Positions 18,498-28,455 of a stretch of 64,000 bases of DNA are shown one piece after another (within the stretch, counting starts at the first letter, position 1; every line of letters begins with the position of its first letter). Source of the DNA: Rhizobacter terrae (GTDB taxonomy: Bacteria; Pseudomonadota; Gammaproteobacteria; Burkholderiales; Burkholderiaceae_C); NCBI RefSeq assembly GCF_003852895.1, contig NZ_QUSW01000006.1, forward strand, positions 310,001 to 374,000. The letters are read 5' to 3'. Position numbers and translations under genes: made by a program. Under the pieces are notes generated by a model. That model did no database searches. It saw nothing but the letters and a program-made list of their open reading frames with translations, and had not been told where the DNA came from.

Positions 18498-18929
18498 ATG
18501 CCCCAGCACGCCGATGTTGAACCGATCTCCGATGCCCTGGACTTGCGGGGCAAGGTGCTCTACATCGAAGACAACCCCATCAACGTCGACCTCGTGGAGG
18601 CCGCGTTGTCGCGCTACCCGGGCATCACCTTGCTGACGGCCGGCACCGGCATGGAAGGCATCCGGCTCGCGCAGTCCGAGAAGCCGGACTTCGTGCTGCT
18701 GGACATGCACCTGCCCGACATCGGCGGGCTGGAGGTGGTGCGCGCGCTCAACGAGCAGATCGCCAACGAGCATTTGCGCGTCACGCTGCTCACGGCCGAC
18801 AGCCTGTCGATGGACATCGTGAAGGCGATGAGCCTTGGTGCCTACGACTACTGGCTCAAGCCCATCGACATGCGCAAGTTCGAGGCGGGGCTCAAGCGCG
18901 CGCTGGGCAAGGGCGGGCGGCGGGAGTAG
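18498..18929 (+). CDS. Single-domain response regulator (CheY-like)
   Basis: A 143-residue protein that is essentially one receiver domain (about 18-140). The acidic pocket is E24-D25, D69 is the acceptor in FVLLDMHLPDIGG, T97 sits in LLTAD, and the lysine in YWLKPI is present. I chose ATG 18498 because AAGGA lies five bases before it; upstream in-frame codons match nothing. It diverges from cheR, so it is the best local candidate for a diffusible target of the hybrid CheA. Its DxxP-IN stretch (EDNPINV) is like receivers from hybrid kinases rather than flagellar CheY. Confidence 0.9.
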   Translation: MPQHADVEPISDALDLRGKVLYIEDNPINVDLVEAALSRYPGITLLTAGTGMEGIRLAQSEKPDFVLLDMHLPDIGGLEVVRALNEQIANEHLRVTLLTADSLSMDIVKAMSLGAYDYWLKPIDMRKFEAGLKRALGKGGRRE

Positions 18930-18938
18930 CCGTGGCGT

Positions 18939-19823
18939 TCAGGCGCGCGCCGCGGCGGCGCTGATGCCCGCGGCGAAGCGCGGGTACAAGGCGGTGGGCA
19001 GGTCGTGCCCCATGCCTTCGACGAGATCGAGCTTCGCGCCGGGGATGAGCGTTGCGAGCTGCTTGCCGGCATCAACCGGCACGAGCGGATCCTGCAGGCC
19101 GTGCAGGACCTGCGTGGGCGCCTTGATCTGCGGCAGCAGCGAGGACCGATCGCCATCGGCCGCAATGGCCGTGAGCTGGCGCGCCGTGCCCTGCGGCCGG
19201 TAGCTGCGCCGCACCGACATCGACAGGCGCCGCGTGAGCCACTCGTCGCCCGACGGGTAGCCAGGGCTGCCGATGAGCTTGTAGATGCTCACGTAGTGCG
19301 CCACGATGCTGTCGAAGCTCTTCGGGTCGTCCGGGCTGGAGAGCATCGCGCTGCGCACCTTCAGCGAAGGCTGCGAGAGCTTGCGCGAACCGCTGCTGGT
19401 CATCATCAGCGTGAGGCTCTTCACCCGGTGCGGGTGCCGCAGGGCGAGCTGCTGCGCCACCATGCCGCCCATCGAGGCACCGCAGATGTGGGCCTGCTTG
19501 ATGCCGAACACATCCAGCAGCCCCGCGGTGTCGTTGGCCATGTCCCCCAGCGAGTACGGGCTCTTCACCTGCAAGCCCACCACATGCTTGAGCGCCTCGA
19601 TGCCGAGGTTGGGCACGCCCAGGTGGTCGAAGCTGTGCGACAGGCCGATGTCGCGGTTGTCGAAGCGCAGCACCCGGAAGCCCTTGTCCACGAGCATCTG
19701 CACCAGGTCTTCATGCCAGGCGATGAGCTGCATGCCCAGGCCCATGATGAGCACCAGCGGCTCGCCCGAGGGCGAGCCATGGTCTTCGACTTCCAGGGTA
19801 ATGCCGTTGGCCGAGACCTTCAT
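18939..19823 (-). CDS. Alpha/beta hydrolase
   Basis: A 294-residue cytosolic alpha/beta hydrolase. The oxyanion region is LVLIMGLGMQLIAW, the nucleophile elbow is GASMGG (Ser near 117), an acid is likely in HGLQDPLVP, and the histidine in EGMGHDLP. The pattern fits esterases and lipases of the aclacinomycin-methylesterase or epoxide-hydrolase-like group; the substrate is not evident. It ends 9 bp from the convergent response regulator, and starts 7 bp after the next hydrolase on the same strand. The grouping with a wax-ester synthase suggests lipid ester turnover. Confidence 0.88.
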   Translation of the reverse strand: MKVSANGITLEVEDHGSPSGEPLVLIMGLGMQLIAWHEDLVQMLVDKGFRVLRFDNRDIGLSHSFDHLGVPNLGIEALKHVVGLQVKSPYSLGDMANDTAGLLDVFGIKQAHICGASMGGMVAQQLALRHPHRVKSLTLMMTSSGSRKLSQPSLKVRSAMLSSPDDPKSFDSIVAHYVSIYKLIGSPGYPSGDEWLTRRLSMSVRRSYRPQGTARQLTAIAADGDRSSLLPQIKAPTQVLHGLQDPLVPVDAGKQLATLIPGAKLDLVEGMGHDLPTALYPRFAAGISAAAARA

Positions 19824-19830
19824 GCCGGCC

Positions 19831-20619
19831 TCAGGCGTTCACCGGCCCCGTGCGGTAGAAAAGGCTCTTGACGCCGGAGGCGTCGAAGGGCTTCCAGTCC
19901 TTCGGGTCTTGGGCGAGCCGGTCGGCGATGGCGTACATCGCCACCGGGTTCATGCCCATGCCCACGTGGCTCGCATGCACGCCGATGTTCTCGGTGAGCG
20001 GCCCGTGTTCGTTCACGCTGCACTGCCAGGCGACGATGCCGTCGGTCTTCGAGTAGATGGAGGTGGTGGGCACCGGCGGCGGCTGGCGCACCTGCTCGAA
20101 GACTTCGAGGTCGTCGGTGGAATGGCCGCTCACGAATTCGTAGAAGCGCCAGGCGTTGCTGGCCTTGGGGTGGCCGGTGAAGGGCGAGCCCAGCGTGATG
20201 ACGCAGCGCGTCATCTCTGCCAGTTCCTTGGCCGCCTCGCGGGCGTAGATGCCGCCCAGGCTCCAGCCGATGAGGCTCACCGGGCGCTGGTGCTTCTCGT
20301 AGACCGCGCGCACCTTGTTGAGCACGCCGTCGACCACGCCGTCGCGCGGGCCGAAGTTGAAGCCCTGTTGCCACGGGTACGCGACGTAGCCCTGGCTTTC
20401 GAGGAAGTTGCGCAGCGGGATGGTGGTGAAGTCCGCAGCGCCCAGGCCTGGGAACACGACGATCGGGTGTCCATCGCCCTTGGGCAGCCGGCGCAGCCAC
20501 GGCGTGGCCGCGAGCATCGCGGCGTACTCCCAGGGCGCCCTCCCCTCCATCATCAACAGCAGCGCATTGGGCGCCTTGAGCTTTTCGTTGACGTTGCTGC
20601 GCTGGCCTTGGATCGACAT
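19831..20619 (-). CDS. Alpha/beta hydrolase (lipase-like), partner of the WS/DGAT
   Basis: A 262-residue protein with VVFPGLGAADFTT (oxyanion loop), the nucleophile elbow GWSLGG and a short-chain lipase-like fold. A histidine in HASHVGMG is a candidate catalytic base and an aspartate in SKTDGIV the acid. No signal peptide is visible. The start is ATG 20619, the first that yields a normal N-terminus; the frame continues upstream into the acyltransferase gene without sense. It lies 31 bp downstream of the WS/DGAT gene and just upstream of a second hydrolase. It may release fatty acids from the neutral lipids made by the neighbour, which is inference. Confidence 0.85.
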   Translation of the reverse strand: MSIQGQRSNVNEKLKAPNALLLMMEGRAPWEYAAMLAATPWLRRLPKGDGHPIVVFPGLGAADFTTIPLRNFLESQGYVAYPWQQGFNFGPRDGVVDGVLNKVRAVYEKHQRPVSLIGWSLGGIYAREAAKELAEMTRCVITLGSPFTGHPKASNAWRFYEFVSGHSTDDLEVFEQVRQPPPVPTTSIYSKTDGIVAWQCSVNEHGPLTENIGVHASHVGMGMNPVAMYAIADRLAQDPKDWKPFDASGVKSLFYRTGPVNA

Positions 20620-20650
20620 TCGTTGGGAGGGGTGCTGCGTTGGACCGATG

Positions 20651-22273
20651 TTAGCGACGTGACAGCGTTTTCGATGGAGCGCTTGCCCTAGGTGACCTTG
20701 TCGCGTGAGGGACAGGCTTCTTCCGCGATGCGGCAGGGCCGGCCTTCTTCGCGGGCGTCGCCTTGGCCGCCTTGGTCTTGGCGGCCTTTTTTGCCGAAGC
20801 AACCGGCGCTCCCGCCGCGACCGGCTGTGCGGTGTGCGGCAAGGCCTTCAGGGTCGCGAACTCCTCGTGCAGGGCCTGCGCCAGTTCGGCCACGTCCGGC
20901 ATGGCCTTGCCACAGGCGATGATGCCGAAGTCCAGGTTCTCGTTATAGCTCTGCACGGTGATGTTCAGCGCCACGCCGTGCACGACGATGGAGGTCGGGT
21001 AGTTCACCAGCATCTTGCCGCCGGCCATGTACAGCGGGAAGGCCGGGCCGGGCACGTTGGAGATGGCCACGTTGGCGATGGGCGGGATGCGGTCGGCCAC
21101 CTTGGCGCGGCCGTAGACCGCGGTGAGCGCGCTCATCACCCAGGGCACGCCCAGCGATGGGAAGTCGATGGGCATGAGGCTCTTCACGCTGCCCAGCGTC
21201 TGCTTCATCGCGGCGGTGGCGGCCTTGACGTAGAGCAGCCGCTTCATCGGGTCGGCGATGTGCGTGCCCAGGTTCACCACCGTCATCGAGGCCTGGTTGT
21301 TGGAGCTGGTGTCGCCCGCCGCGCGGGTGGACACCGGCACGGCCGCCACCATCGACTTGCGCGGCAACGGGCCATGGGCGAGGAAGTAGCGGCGCATCGC
21401 CCCGCTGCACAGCATCAGCACCACGTCGTTGAGCGTGGCGTCGTGGGCGCGGCGCAGCGCCTTCAGCTCGGCCATGGGCAGGCTCACCGAAGCGAAGGCG
21501 CGGGTGTCGGTCACCGAGGCGTTGAGCTTGGTGCGCGGGGCGAGGCCCAGGCTCACCGAGTCTTCGGCCGGCGTGGCCTTGCCGCGCACCTTGGCCACGG
21601 CCGCACCGGTCACGCCGGTGGCACCCTGCTTGGCCACGGTGCCCAGGGCGCCCACCGTGGTCGGCAGGCCCTTCACGATGTTGGCGTACTGCTGGAGCTG
21701 GTTGGCGAACACGCCGCTGATCATCTCGGCCATGCCGATCTGCAGCTTCTTGGGCTTGCTGCGCGGCTCGATGTCGCGCGGCTCGGGGCTCACGTCCAGG
21801 ATGGCAGACGCCAGCGCCACGGCGGCCTGGCCGTCCACGGCGGCGTGGTGCAACTGCGTGTACAGGCCGAAGCGCTTCTCCTTGTTCGGCCCCGGGGCGA
21901 GGCCTTCGAAGACGCGAAACTTCCACAGCGGCTTCTCGCGGTCCAGCAGCACGGGGTGGAACTCGCCCACCTTGGCATGCAGCTCATCCATGCCGCTGCC
22001 CTTGGGCAGCTTGATGGCCTCGATGTGATCGTCCAGGTCCACCTCGCAGTCAATCCACACCGGGTTGGCGAGGTTGAAGGGCATCCACGCCAGCTTGCGG
22101 CGAAGGGCCTTGGCCAGCGGCAGCCGCGTGGCCATGTGTTTGCGCAAGTCCGCCGCGAAATTGCCCTTGTAGCTCGCCGGCAGCTCGAACACATGAAGCG
22201 CGCCCACGTGCATGGGCATCTGCGGCGTCTCCATGTACAGGAAGCTGGCGTCGAGCCCGGAGAGTTGCTTCAT
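20651..22273 (-). CDS. Wax ester synthase / diacylglycerol acyltransferase
   Basis: A 540-residue bacterial WS/DGAT, which esterifies acyl-CoA to a fatty alcohol or diacylglycerol to form storage wax or triacylglycerol. The hallmark HHxxxDG motif is seen as HHAAVDG at 142-148, after the family start LSGLDASFLYMETPQMPMHVG. The ISNVPGP stretch and the C-terminal acyltransferase half are present. The last 50 residues are rich in Lys, Ala and Pro, which may aid binding to lipid droplets. It heads a run of three lipid genes on the minus strand. Confidence 0.95.
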   Translation of the reverse strand: MKQLSGLDASFLYMETPQMPMHVGALHVFELPASYKGNFAADLRKHMATRLPLAKALRRKLAWMPFNLANPVWIDCEVDLDDHIEAIKLPKGSGMDELHAKVGEFHPVLLDREKPLWKFRVFEGLAPGPNKEKRFGLYTQLHHAAVDGQAAVALASAILDVSPEPRDIEPRSKPKKLQIGMAEMISGVFANQLQQYANIVKGLPTTVGALGTVAKQGATGVTGAAVAKVRGKATPAEDSVSLGLAPRTKLNASVTDTRAFASVSLPMAELKALRRAHDATLNDVVLMLCSGAMRRYFLAHGPLPRKSMVAAVPVSTRAAGDTSSNNQASMTVVNLGTHIADPMKRLLYVKAATAAMKQTLGSVKSLMPIDFPSLGVPWVMSALTAVYGRAKVADRIPPIANVAISNVPGPAFPLYMAGGKMLVNYPTSIVVHGVALNITVQSYNENLDFGIIACGKAMPDVAELAQALHEEFATLKALPHTAQPVAAGAPVASAKKAAKTKAAKATPAKKAGPAASRKKPVPHATRSPRASAPSKTLSRR

Positions 22274-22372
22274 TGGTCTTGTCCCTTGGGGTGGTTGGCG
22301 GATGCTAGGGCGCAGGCGTTCGCGGACGGCCCCGGTGAAACCCGGGACTGTCCGTCGGACATCGACGGCGCG

Positions 22373-23470
22373 TCAGGCCAACTCGCGAAGGGGATGCGCA
22401 TGCGCCGGCCACGGGCTGGCGAAGAATGCCAGCACGTCCTCGCGCTTCACGTCCTCGACCCGCAGCGGGTTCCACTGGGGCGAATGGTCCTTGTCCACCG
22501 CCAGGGCACGGATGCCCTCCACCGTCTCGCTGGCAGCGCCCGGCCGCAGGTGGAAGCTGTGGCGCACCATGTCGCGCTCCATGCGCAGGTCGTCGGCCAG
22601 CTCCATGCCGCGCGCACGGCGGATCTGCTCCAGCGTCACCGCCATCATCAGCGGCGAGCGCTTGCGCAGCGTGGCCAGCGTGGCGGCGGCCCATTCGCTG
22701 GGGTCGGCCTCCAGCGAGGCGAAGATCGCGGCGATGCCGTCGTGCGCGAAGTGGGCGTCGATGGCCGCGCGGTGCGCCGACCACTGTGGCGCCGGCTTGG
22801 GCTGCGTGTGCGTGACGACGCTGGCGCGGACCAGGGCGCCGCTTTCCATGGGCTGGTCGGCCAGCGCTTCCAGCAAGGCGCCGAGCTGCGACGAGGGCAC
22901 GAAGAAGTCAGCCAGGCGCAGCGCGATGGCATCACCGGCACCCGCCACCTGCCCGGTCAGCGCCAGGTATTCGCCGGTGCGGCCTTCGCATCGCGACAGG
23001 AAGTAGCCGCCGCCGACATCCGGGAACAGGCCGATGTTGGTCTCGGGCATGGCGAGCTTAGAGCGCTCGGTGACGACGCGGATCGCCGCGCCCTGCGACA
23101 GGCCCATGCCGCCGCCCATCACGATGCCGTCCATCAGCGCCACCGTCGGCTTGGGGTAGCTGTGGATGAGGTGGTTGAGGGTGTATTCCTCGGTGAAGAA
23201 GTCCTCCAGCCGCGGATCGCCCGCGAGCGCGGCCTGGTGGAAGAAGCGGATGTCGCCGCCCGCGCAAAAGGCCACGCCCTTACCTTCCTGCGTCGCGCCG
23301 CGCAGCACGACGGCCACCACCTCGTCGTCGTCGCGCCAGGCCAGCAGCGCAGCGGTGATGTCGCGGATCATGCCCAGCGACAAGGCGTTCAGCGCCTGCG
23401 GCCGGTTCAGCGTGATCACGCCGACGTTGCGGTGCTTCTCGGCCACCACCATGGATTGTTCCGCGCTCAT
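22373..23470 (-). CDS. 3-hydroxyisobutyryl-CoA hydrolase (enoyl-CoA hydratase family)
   Basis: A 365-residue crotonase-fold protein. The oxyanion motifs are CAGGDIRFF and MDGIVMGGGMG, and NIGLFPDVGGGYFLSR is the stretch that sets 3-hydroxyisobutyryl-CoA hydrolases apart from hydratases. The length (about 350-370) also fits the hydrolase rather than a 260-residue hydratase. In valine breakdown this enzyme releases free 3-hydroxyisobutyrate. The ATG at 23470 overlaps the stop of the transporter gene (ATGA), so it is chosen over the ATG at 23497. No other valine-catabolic gene is adjacent. Confidence 0.88.
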   Translation of the reverse strand: MSAEQSMVVAEKHRNVGVITLNRPQALNALSLGMIRDITAALLAWRDDDEVVAVVLRGATQEGKGVAFCAGGDIRFFHQAALAGDPRLEDFFTEEYTLNHLIHSYPKPTVALMDGIVMGGGMGLSQGAAIRVVTERSKLAMPETNIGLFPDVGGGYFLSRCEGRTGEYLALTGQVAGAGDAIALRLADFFVPSSQLGALLEALADQPMESGALVRASVVTHTQPKPAPQWSAHRAAIDAHFAHDGIAAIFASLEADPSEWAAATLATLRKRSPLMMAVTLEQIRRARGMELADDLRMERDMVRHSFHLRPGAASETVEGIRALAVDKDHSPQWNPLRVEDVKREDVLAFFASPWPAHAHPLRELA

Positions 23471-24345
23471 CGCACTCCTCGATTCCTCATGCCCCACGCT
23501 TCGTTCAGCGCCAGGGTCGTCAACACCAGCGCGCCGCCAGTCAGCACTTCCGGTGCCGGCCGTTCATTGGCGCCCAGCCAGGCCCAGGCGATGCCGAAGA
23601 TGATCTCCAGCAGCGCCAGCAACGAAATCTCGGGCGCCGCCAGCGAGCGCGTGAGCCGCACGGCCATCGTGCAGGGCACGGCGAGCTGGAACACACCGAG
23701 GAGGGCCAGCAGCAGCACGTCGTGCTGCGTGGCCTGGAAAGGAAACGCGAGCGGCAGCGCCGTCGCGCTGGAGATGACCGCGCCGATCAGCAAGGCGGGC
23801 ACCAGGTCCACCGACTTGCCGGCACGCTGCAGCGTGTTCCAGTTGATGGCGCCGGCGATGGGCACGCCCAGGGCCACCAGCGTGCCCAGCAGGTGCGTGC
23901 CCTCCCCGCTGATGCTGCTGCCGTACATCCACGCGATGCCGGCGCCCGCCACGAAGATCGCGGCCCAGGTGCGCAAGGCGACCGGGTGGCCCAGCATGAA
24001 GCGGGCGAGCAAGGCCGTGAGCAGCGGCGCGATGCTCATGGTGATGAGCACGTTGGCCACGGTGGTCAGTGTGAGCGCCACCATGAAGCAGGTGAACATC
24101 ACGCTCCACATGAGGCCCGAGATCCACAGGGCCTTGCCGCCTTGCTTCAGCAGCTGGGGCGAGTCGCGGCCATGCAGCGCGATGAAGTAGCCAGCCAGCG
24201 CCAGCGCGAGGAAGAAGCTGCGCCAGAAGGTGACTTCGAAGGCCTGCGCCGAATCGAGGTGCCGCGACACGATGCCCGCCGTGCTCCACAACAAGGTGAC
24301 AACGAGCATGCCGAGGACGGCTTGGCGATGGGACAGCGGATGCAT
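23467..24345 (-). CDS. EamA-family (DMT) transporter
   Basis: A 292-residue inner-membrane protein with about ten hydrophobic segments and two repeated EamA halves (first from LLWSTAGIVSRHL, second from LVALGVPIAGAINWN). The drug/metabolite transporter superfamily exports amino acids, metabolites or drugs, but the substrate cannot be read from sequence. Its stop overlaps the start of the 3-hydroxyisobutyryl-CoA hydrolase gene, so the two are co-translated. Confidence 0.92.
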   Translation of the reverse strand: MHPLSHRQAVLGMLVVTLLWSTAGIVSRHLDSAQAFEVTFWRSFFLALALAGYFIALHGRDSPQLLKQGGKALWISGLMWSVMFTCFMVALTLTTVANVLITMSIAPLLTALLARFMLGHPVALRTWAAIFVAGAGIAWMYGSSISGEGTHLLGTLVALGVPIAGAINWNTLQRAGKSVDLVPALLIGAVISSATALPLAFPFQATQHDVLLLALLGVFQLAVPCTMAVRLTRSLAAPEISLLALLEIIFGIAWAWLGANERPAPEVLTGGALVLTTLALNEAWGMRNRGVR

Positions 24346-24706
24346 GCGCAGGCGGAAGGTTGGACCTCTGGAGTGTGCCAGCGATGCTTTGGATTTGCTT
24401 TCGCGGGGGTGACAGGGCTCTGGAGGGATCGTCTAAATCGTGTCGTTCCGGGCGAAAGAATCACGGTGCCTTGAGGCGGCCACGCACGGGAAATGGATGG
24501 TCCCGTGCTCGACTTTCACTTGGACAACGGCGCCGTGTCTTCCCAGACTCCGCCCCACGTCTTCTGCCGGCCGTGGTGCCAATGTGTCCACGGCTGCGCC
24601 CTTCCCAGGTCCCACGCGGTACCCGCCACCGCCTTCCATCACGGAAGACAAGTCGGGCGGTCCGCGCCGCATGTGGGATTTTCAAAAACAAGAAAAGGAG
24701 AAAGAC
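24346..24706. other. Intergenic region upstream of a small lipoprotein
   Basis: These 361 bp between the divergent transporter and lipoprotein genes contain no convincing gene. The open frame that crosses it has no protein character before the lipoprotein start. Around 24400-24412 a TTCGCGGGGGTGAC string looks like one arm of a dispersed intergenic repeat, with no clear partner arm. Confidence 0.45.
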
Positions 24707-25114
24707 GTGAAAACGATGAAGATGCGATGGATGACAGCGGGCGTCATGTCGATGGCCCTGGCTGCTTGCGGGCACCACCCGACCAAGCAGGAGCTTGTGC
24801 AAGACCTGGTCCGAATCCAGACCGTGCACCGGATCCGGGGTGAAATGGCCGTAACACCCCTGGAAGAGCAGTTGCCTCACGTCCTGCGCCACGCCAGTGA
24901 AGAGGCTGATCGCCTCTGCGGAGAGGAACCCGAACCGGAGGAAGCGCCGATCACCCCTTACAAGTTGTGCCGCATGGAAACGTTGTCGGTCATCGCCAAG
25001 CTCTGGAGCGACGCGGCAACGTGCAAGTTGACGGTAGCGGATGACAAGCCGGATGAGGAGTTCTTCGTGTGCATGATGCGACAACCCGCCGCACCAAGCA
25101 CCGCAGAACTCTGA
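24707..25114 (+). CDS. Small lipoprotein of unknown function
   Basis: A 135-residue protein with a lipoprotein signal peptide; the lipobox is LAAC near residue 20, followed by GHH. I chose the GTG at 24707 because AGGAG lies six bases before it; two in-frame ATGs (24716, 24722) follow and could also serve. The mature part is acidic, with four further cysteines (LCGEE, LCRME, TCKL, VCMM) that may form disulfides, and no domain I recognise. It is followed by a strong terminator. It stands alone, so context gives no function. Confidence 0.7.
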   Translation: MKTMKMRWMTAGVMSMALAACGHHPTKQELVQDLVRIQTVHRIRGEMAVTPLEEQLPHVLRHASEEADRLCGEEPEPEEAPITPYKLCRMETLSVIAKLWSDAATCKLTVADDKPDEEFFVCMMRQPAAPSTAEL

Positions 25115-25144
25115 GCCCGCCCAATGATGTGAACGAGTAAATGC

Positions 25145-25180
25145 AAAAGAGGGTGCCGCGGCACCCTCTTTTGTTTTTTG
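25145..25180. terminator. Perfect 14-bp palindrome terminator between lipoprotein gene and typA
   Basis: AAAAGAGGGTGCCG at 25145-25158 pairs with its exact complement at 25159-25172. The run TTTTGTTTTTT follows on the plus strand, and four T on the minus strand. It ends the lipoprotein transcript and may also end the typA operon, so it is bidirectional. Confidence 0.9.
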
Positions 25181-25203
25181 CCTGGCGCGCTCGCACCAGT
25201 CGA

Positions 25204-27017
<1,814 letters not shown>

Positions 27018-27021
<4 letters not shown>

Positions 27022-27968
27022 GTCGTTGCTCTCTCTTGCGCTTGCAGGAGGCCTTGCACCTCCACCGGGCTCAAGAGCCTGTTTGAAATGAGTTCGCCCG
27101 CGGTGACGTGGGCACTGCCGAGGAAGGCCTTGGGCTGCGGGCCGTACACGCGCACGTTGGGCGCGTCGGCCATGTCCAGGCGGCGGCGCACGCCGCTCAG
27201 GAAGCGGCCGGCATCCTCGTCGTTCAGCCGCACGCAGGGCCAGTCGGCGAGCAGGCTGTCGGCGTCACGCAGCATGCCATCGCGTTGTGGCTCGGTCATG
27301 TCAGCCAGTTGTTCCAGCGTGACGGTGCCGTCGAGCGTGAGCGGGCCGCTGCCGGTGCGGCGCAGCGCCGTCAGGTGCGCGCCGCAACCCAGCGCCTCGC
27401 CGATGTCCTCGGCCAGGGTGCGGATGTAGGTGCCCTTGCTGCAGCGCACGTCGATCATCCATTGGTCGTGCAGGCCGCCCATCAGCTGGATCTCGTGGAT
27501 GGTGATGCGGCGCGCTTCGCGCTCGACCTCGATGCCGGCACGGGCGTATTCGTACAGCGCCTTGCCATCGCGCTTGAGCGCCGAGTGCATGGGCGGGACC
27601 TGGTCGATCGGGCCGATGAACTTCGCGCAGGCGGCGGCGACGTCTTCGGCGTTCACGTTGACGGTCCGCGCCTTGAGGGGCTCGCCTTCGGCATCGCCGG
27701 TGGTTGTCGTGACGCCCAGCTTCAGCGTCGCGGTGTAGCGCTTGTCGGCGTCCAGGCTGATCTGGCTGAACTTGGTGGCGGCACCGAAGCACAGCGGCAG
27801 CAGGCCGGTGGCCAGCGGGTCCAACGTGCCGGTGTGGCCGGCCTTCTCGGCACGGAACAGCCGCTTGGCCTTTTGCAATGCATCGTTGCTCGACAGGCCC
27901 AGGGGCTTGTCGAGCAGCAGCACGCCGTGAACGGCGCGCTTGGGGATGCGGGGGCGTTGGCTTTGCAT
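27018..27968 (-). CDS. truB: tRNA pseudouridine(55) synthase TruB
   Basis: A 316-residue enzyme that makes pseudouridine 55 in the T-loop of all elongator tRNAs. The N-terminus [15 protein letters not shown] and the catalytic loop [15 protein letters not shown] with nucleophile D50 are clear. [15 protein letters not shown] is the typical RNA-binding segment, and a PUA-like tail follows. It lies 46 bp downstream of rbfA, with a hairpin-forming repeat in the gap, and overlaps typA. Confidence 0.98.
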
Positions 27969-27982
27969 TGGAAAATCGCCGC

Positions 27983-28006
27983 GTGGGTCCGCTTCGCTTG
28001 ACCCAC
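27983..28006. repeat. Dispersed-type hairpin between rbfA and truB
   Basis: GTGGGTC and GACCCAC form a 7-bp stem around the loop CGCTTCGCTT. With the following CCTACG it matches the common GTAGGGTGGGTC-AAGCGAAGCG-GACCCAC type of intergenic repeat known from many proteobacteria. No T-tract follows, so termination is unlikely. Confidence 0.65.
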
Positions 28007-28014
28007 CCTACGTG

Positions 28015-28380
28015 TCAGTCTTCTTTCGCCCTTGTGGCGTTGGCCTGGTTGATCAGCAAGTTCAGCTCGGCTGCGCGCTCGGTCGTGCGGTCGAACAGGA
28101 AATGCAGCGTGGGCACGGTGTGGATCTGCAGCCGCTTGAACAGGCTGTTGCGGATGAAGCCCGCCGCCTCGTTCAGTGCCTCTTCACACTCGGTGGGGTC
28201 GCCCACCAGCAGCGAGAAGTACACCTTCGCATGCGCATAGTCGGGCGTCACGTCCACGTGGTTGACCGTGACCATGCCCACGCGCGGGTCCTTGAGCTCG
28301 CGGATGAGCTCGGCCACGTCGCGCTGGATCTGGTCCGCCACTCGGAAGCTGCGGTTGGGTATGGATCGCTTGTGTTTCAT
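28015..28380 (-). CDS. rbfA: Ribosome-binding factor A
   Basis: A 121-residue 30S maturation factor with the KH-like fold. Visible family features are [41 protein letters not shown] and [15 protein letters not shown]. It helps the late steps of 16S rRNA 5'-end folding and cold growth. It follows infB across a 75-bp gap that holds a strong hairpin. Confidence 0.97.
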   Translation of the reverse strand: MKHKRSIPNRSFRVADQIQRDVAELIRELKDPRVGMVTVNHVDVTPDYAHAKVYFSLLVGDPTECEEALNEAAGFIRNSLFKRLQIHTVPTLHFLFDRTTERAAELNLLINQANATRAKED

Positions 28381-28401
28381 CTTTCGTTCCCCATCAACGA
28401 C

Positions 28402-28433
28402 AAACCCCGCCTGCTTTGATTCAGGCGGGGTTT
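28402..28433 (-). terminator. Strong hairpin between infB and rbfA
   Basis: AAACCCCGCCTG and its complement form a perfect 12-bp stem with an 8-base loop. On the minus strand it is followed only by TTTGTCG, so termination would be partial. It lies inside the translation operon and may lower or process the rbfA-truB-typA part of the transcript. Confidence 0.7.
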
Positions 28434-28455
28434 GGGGACGAGGCCCGCTGCCGCC

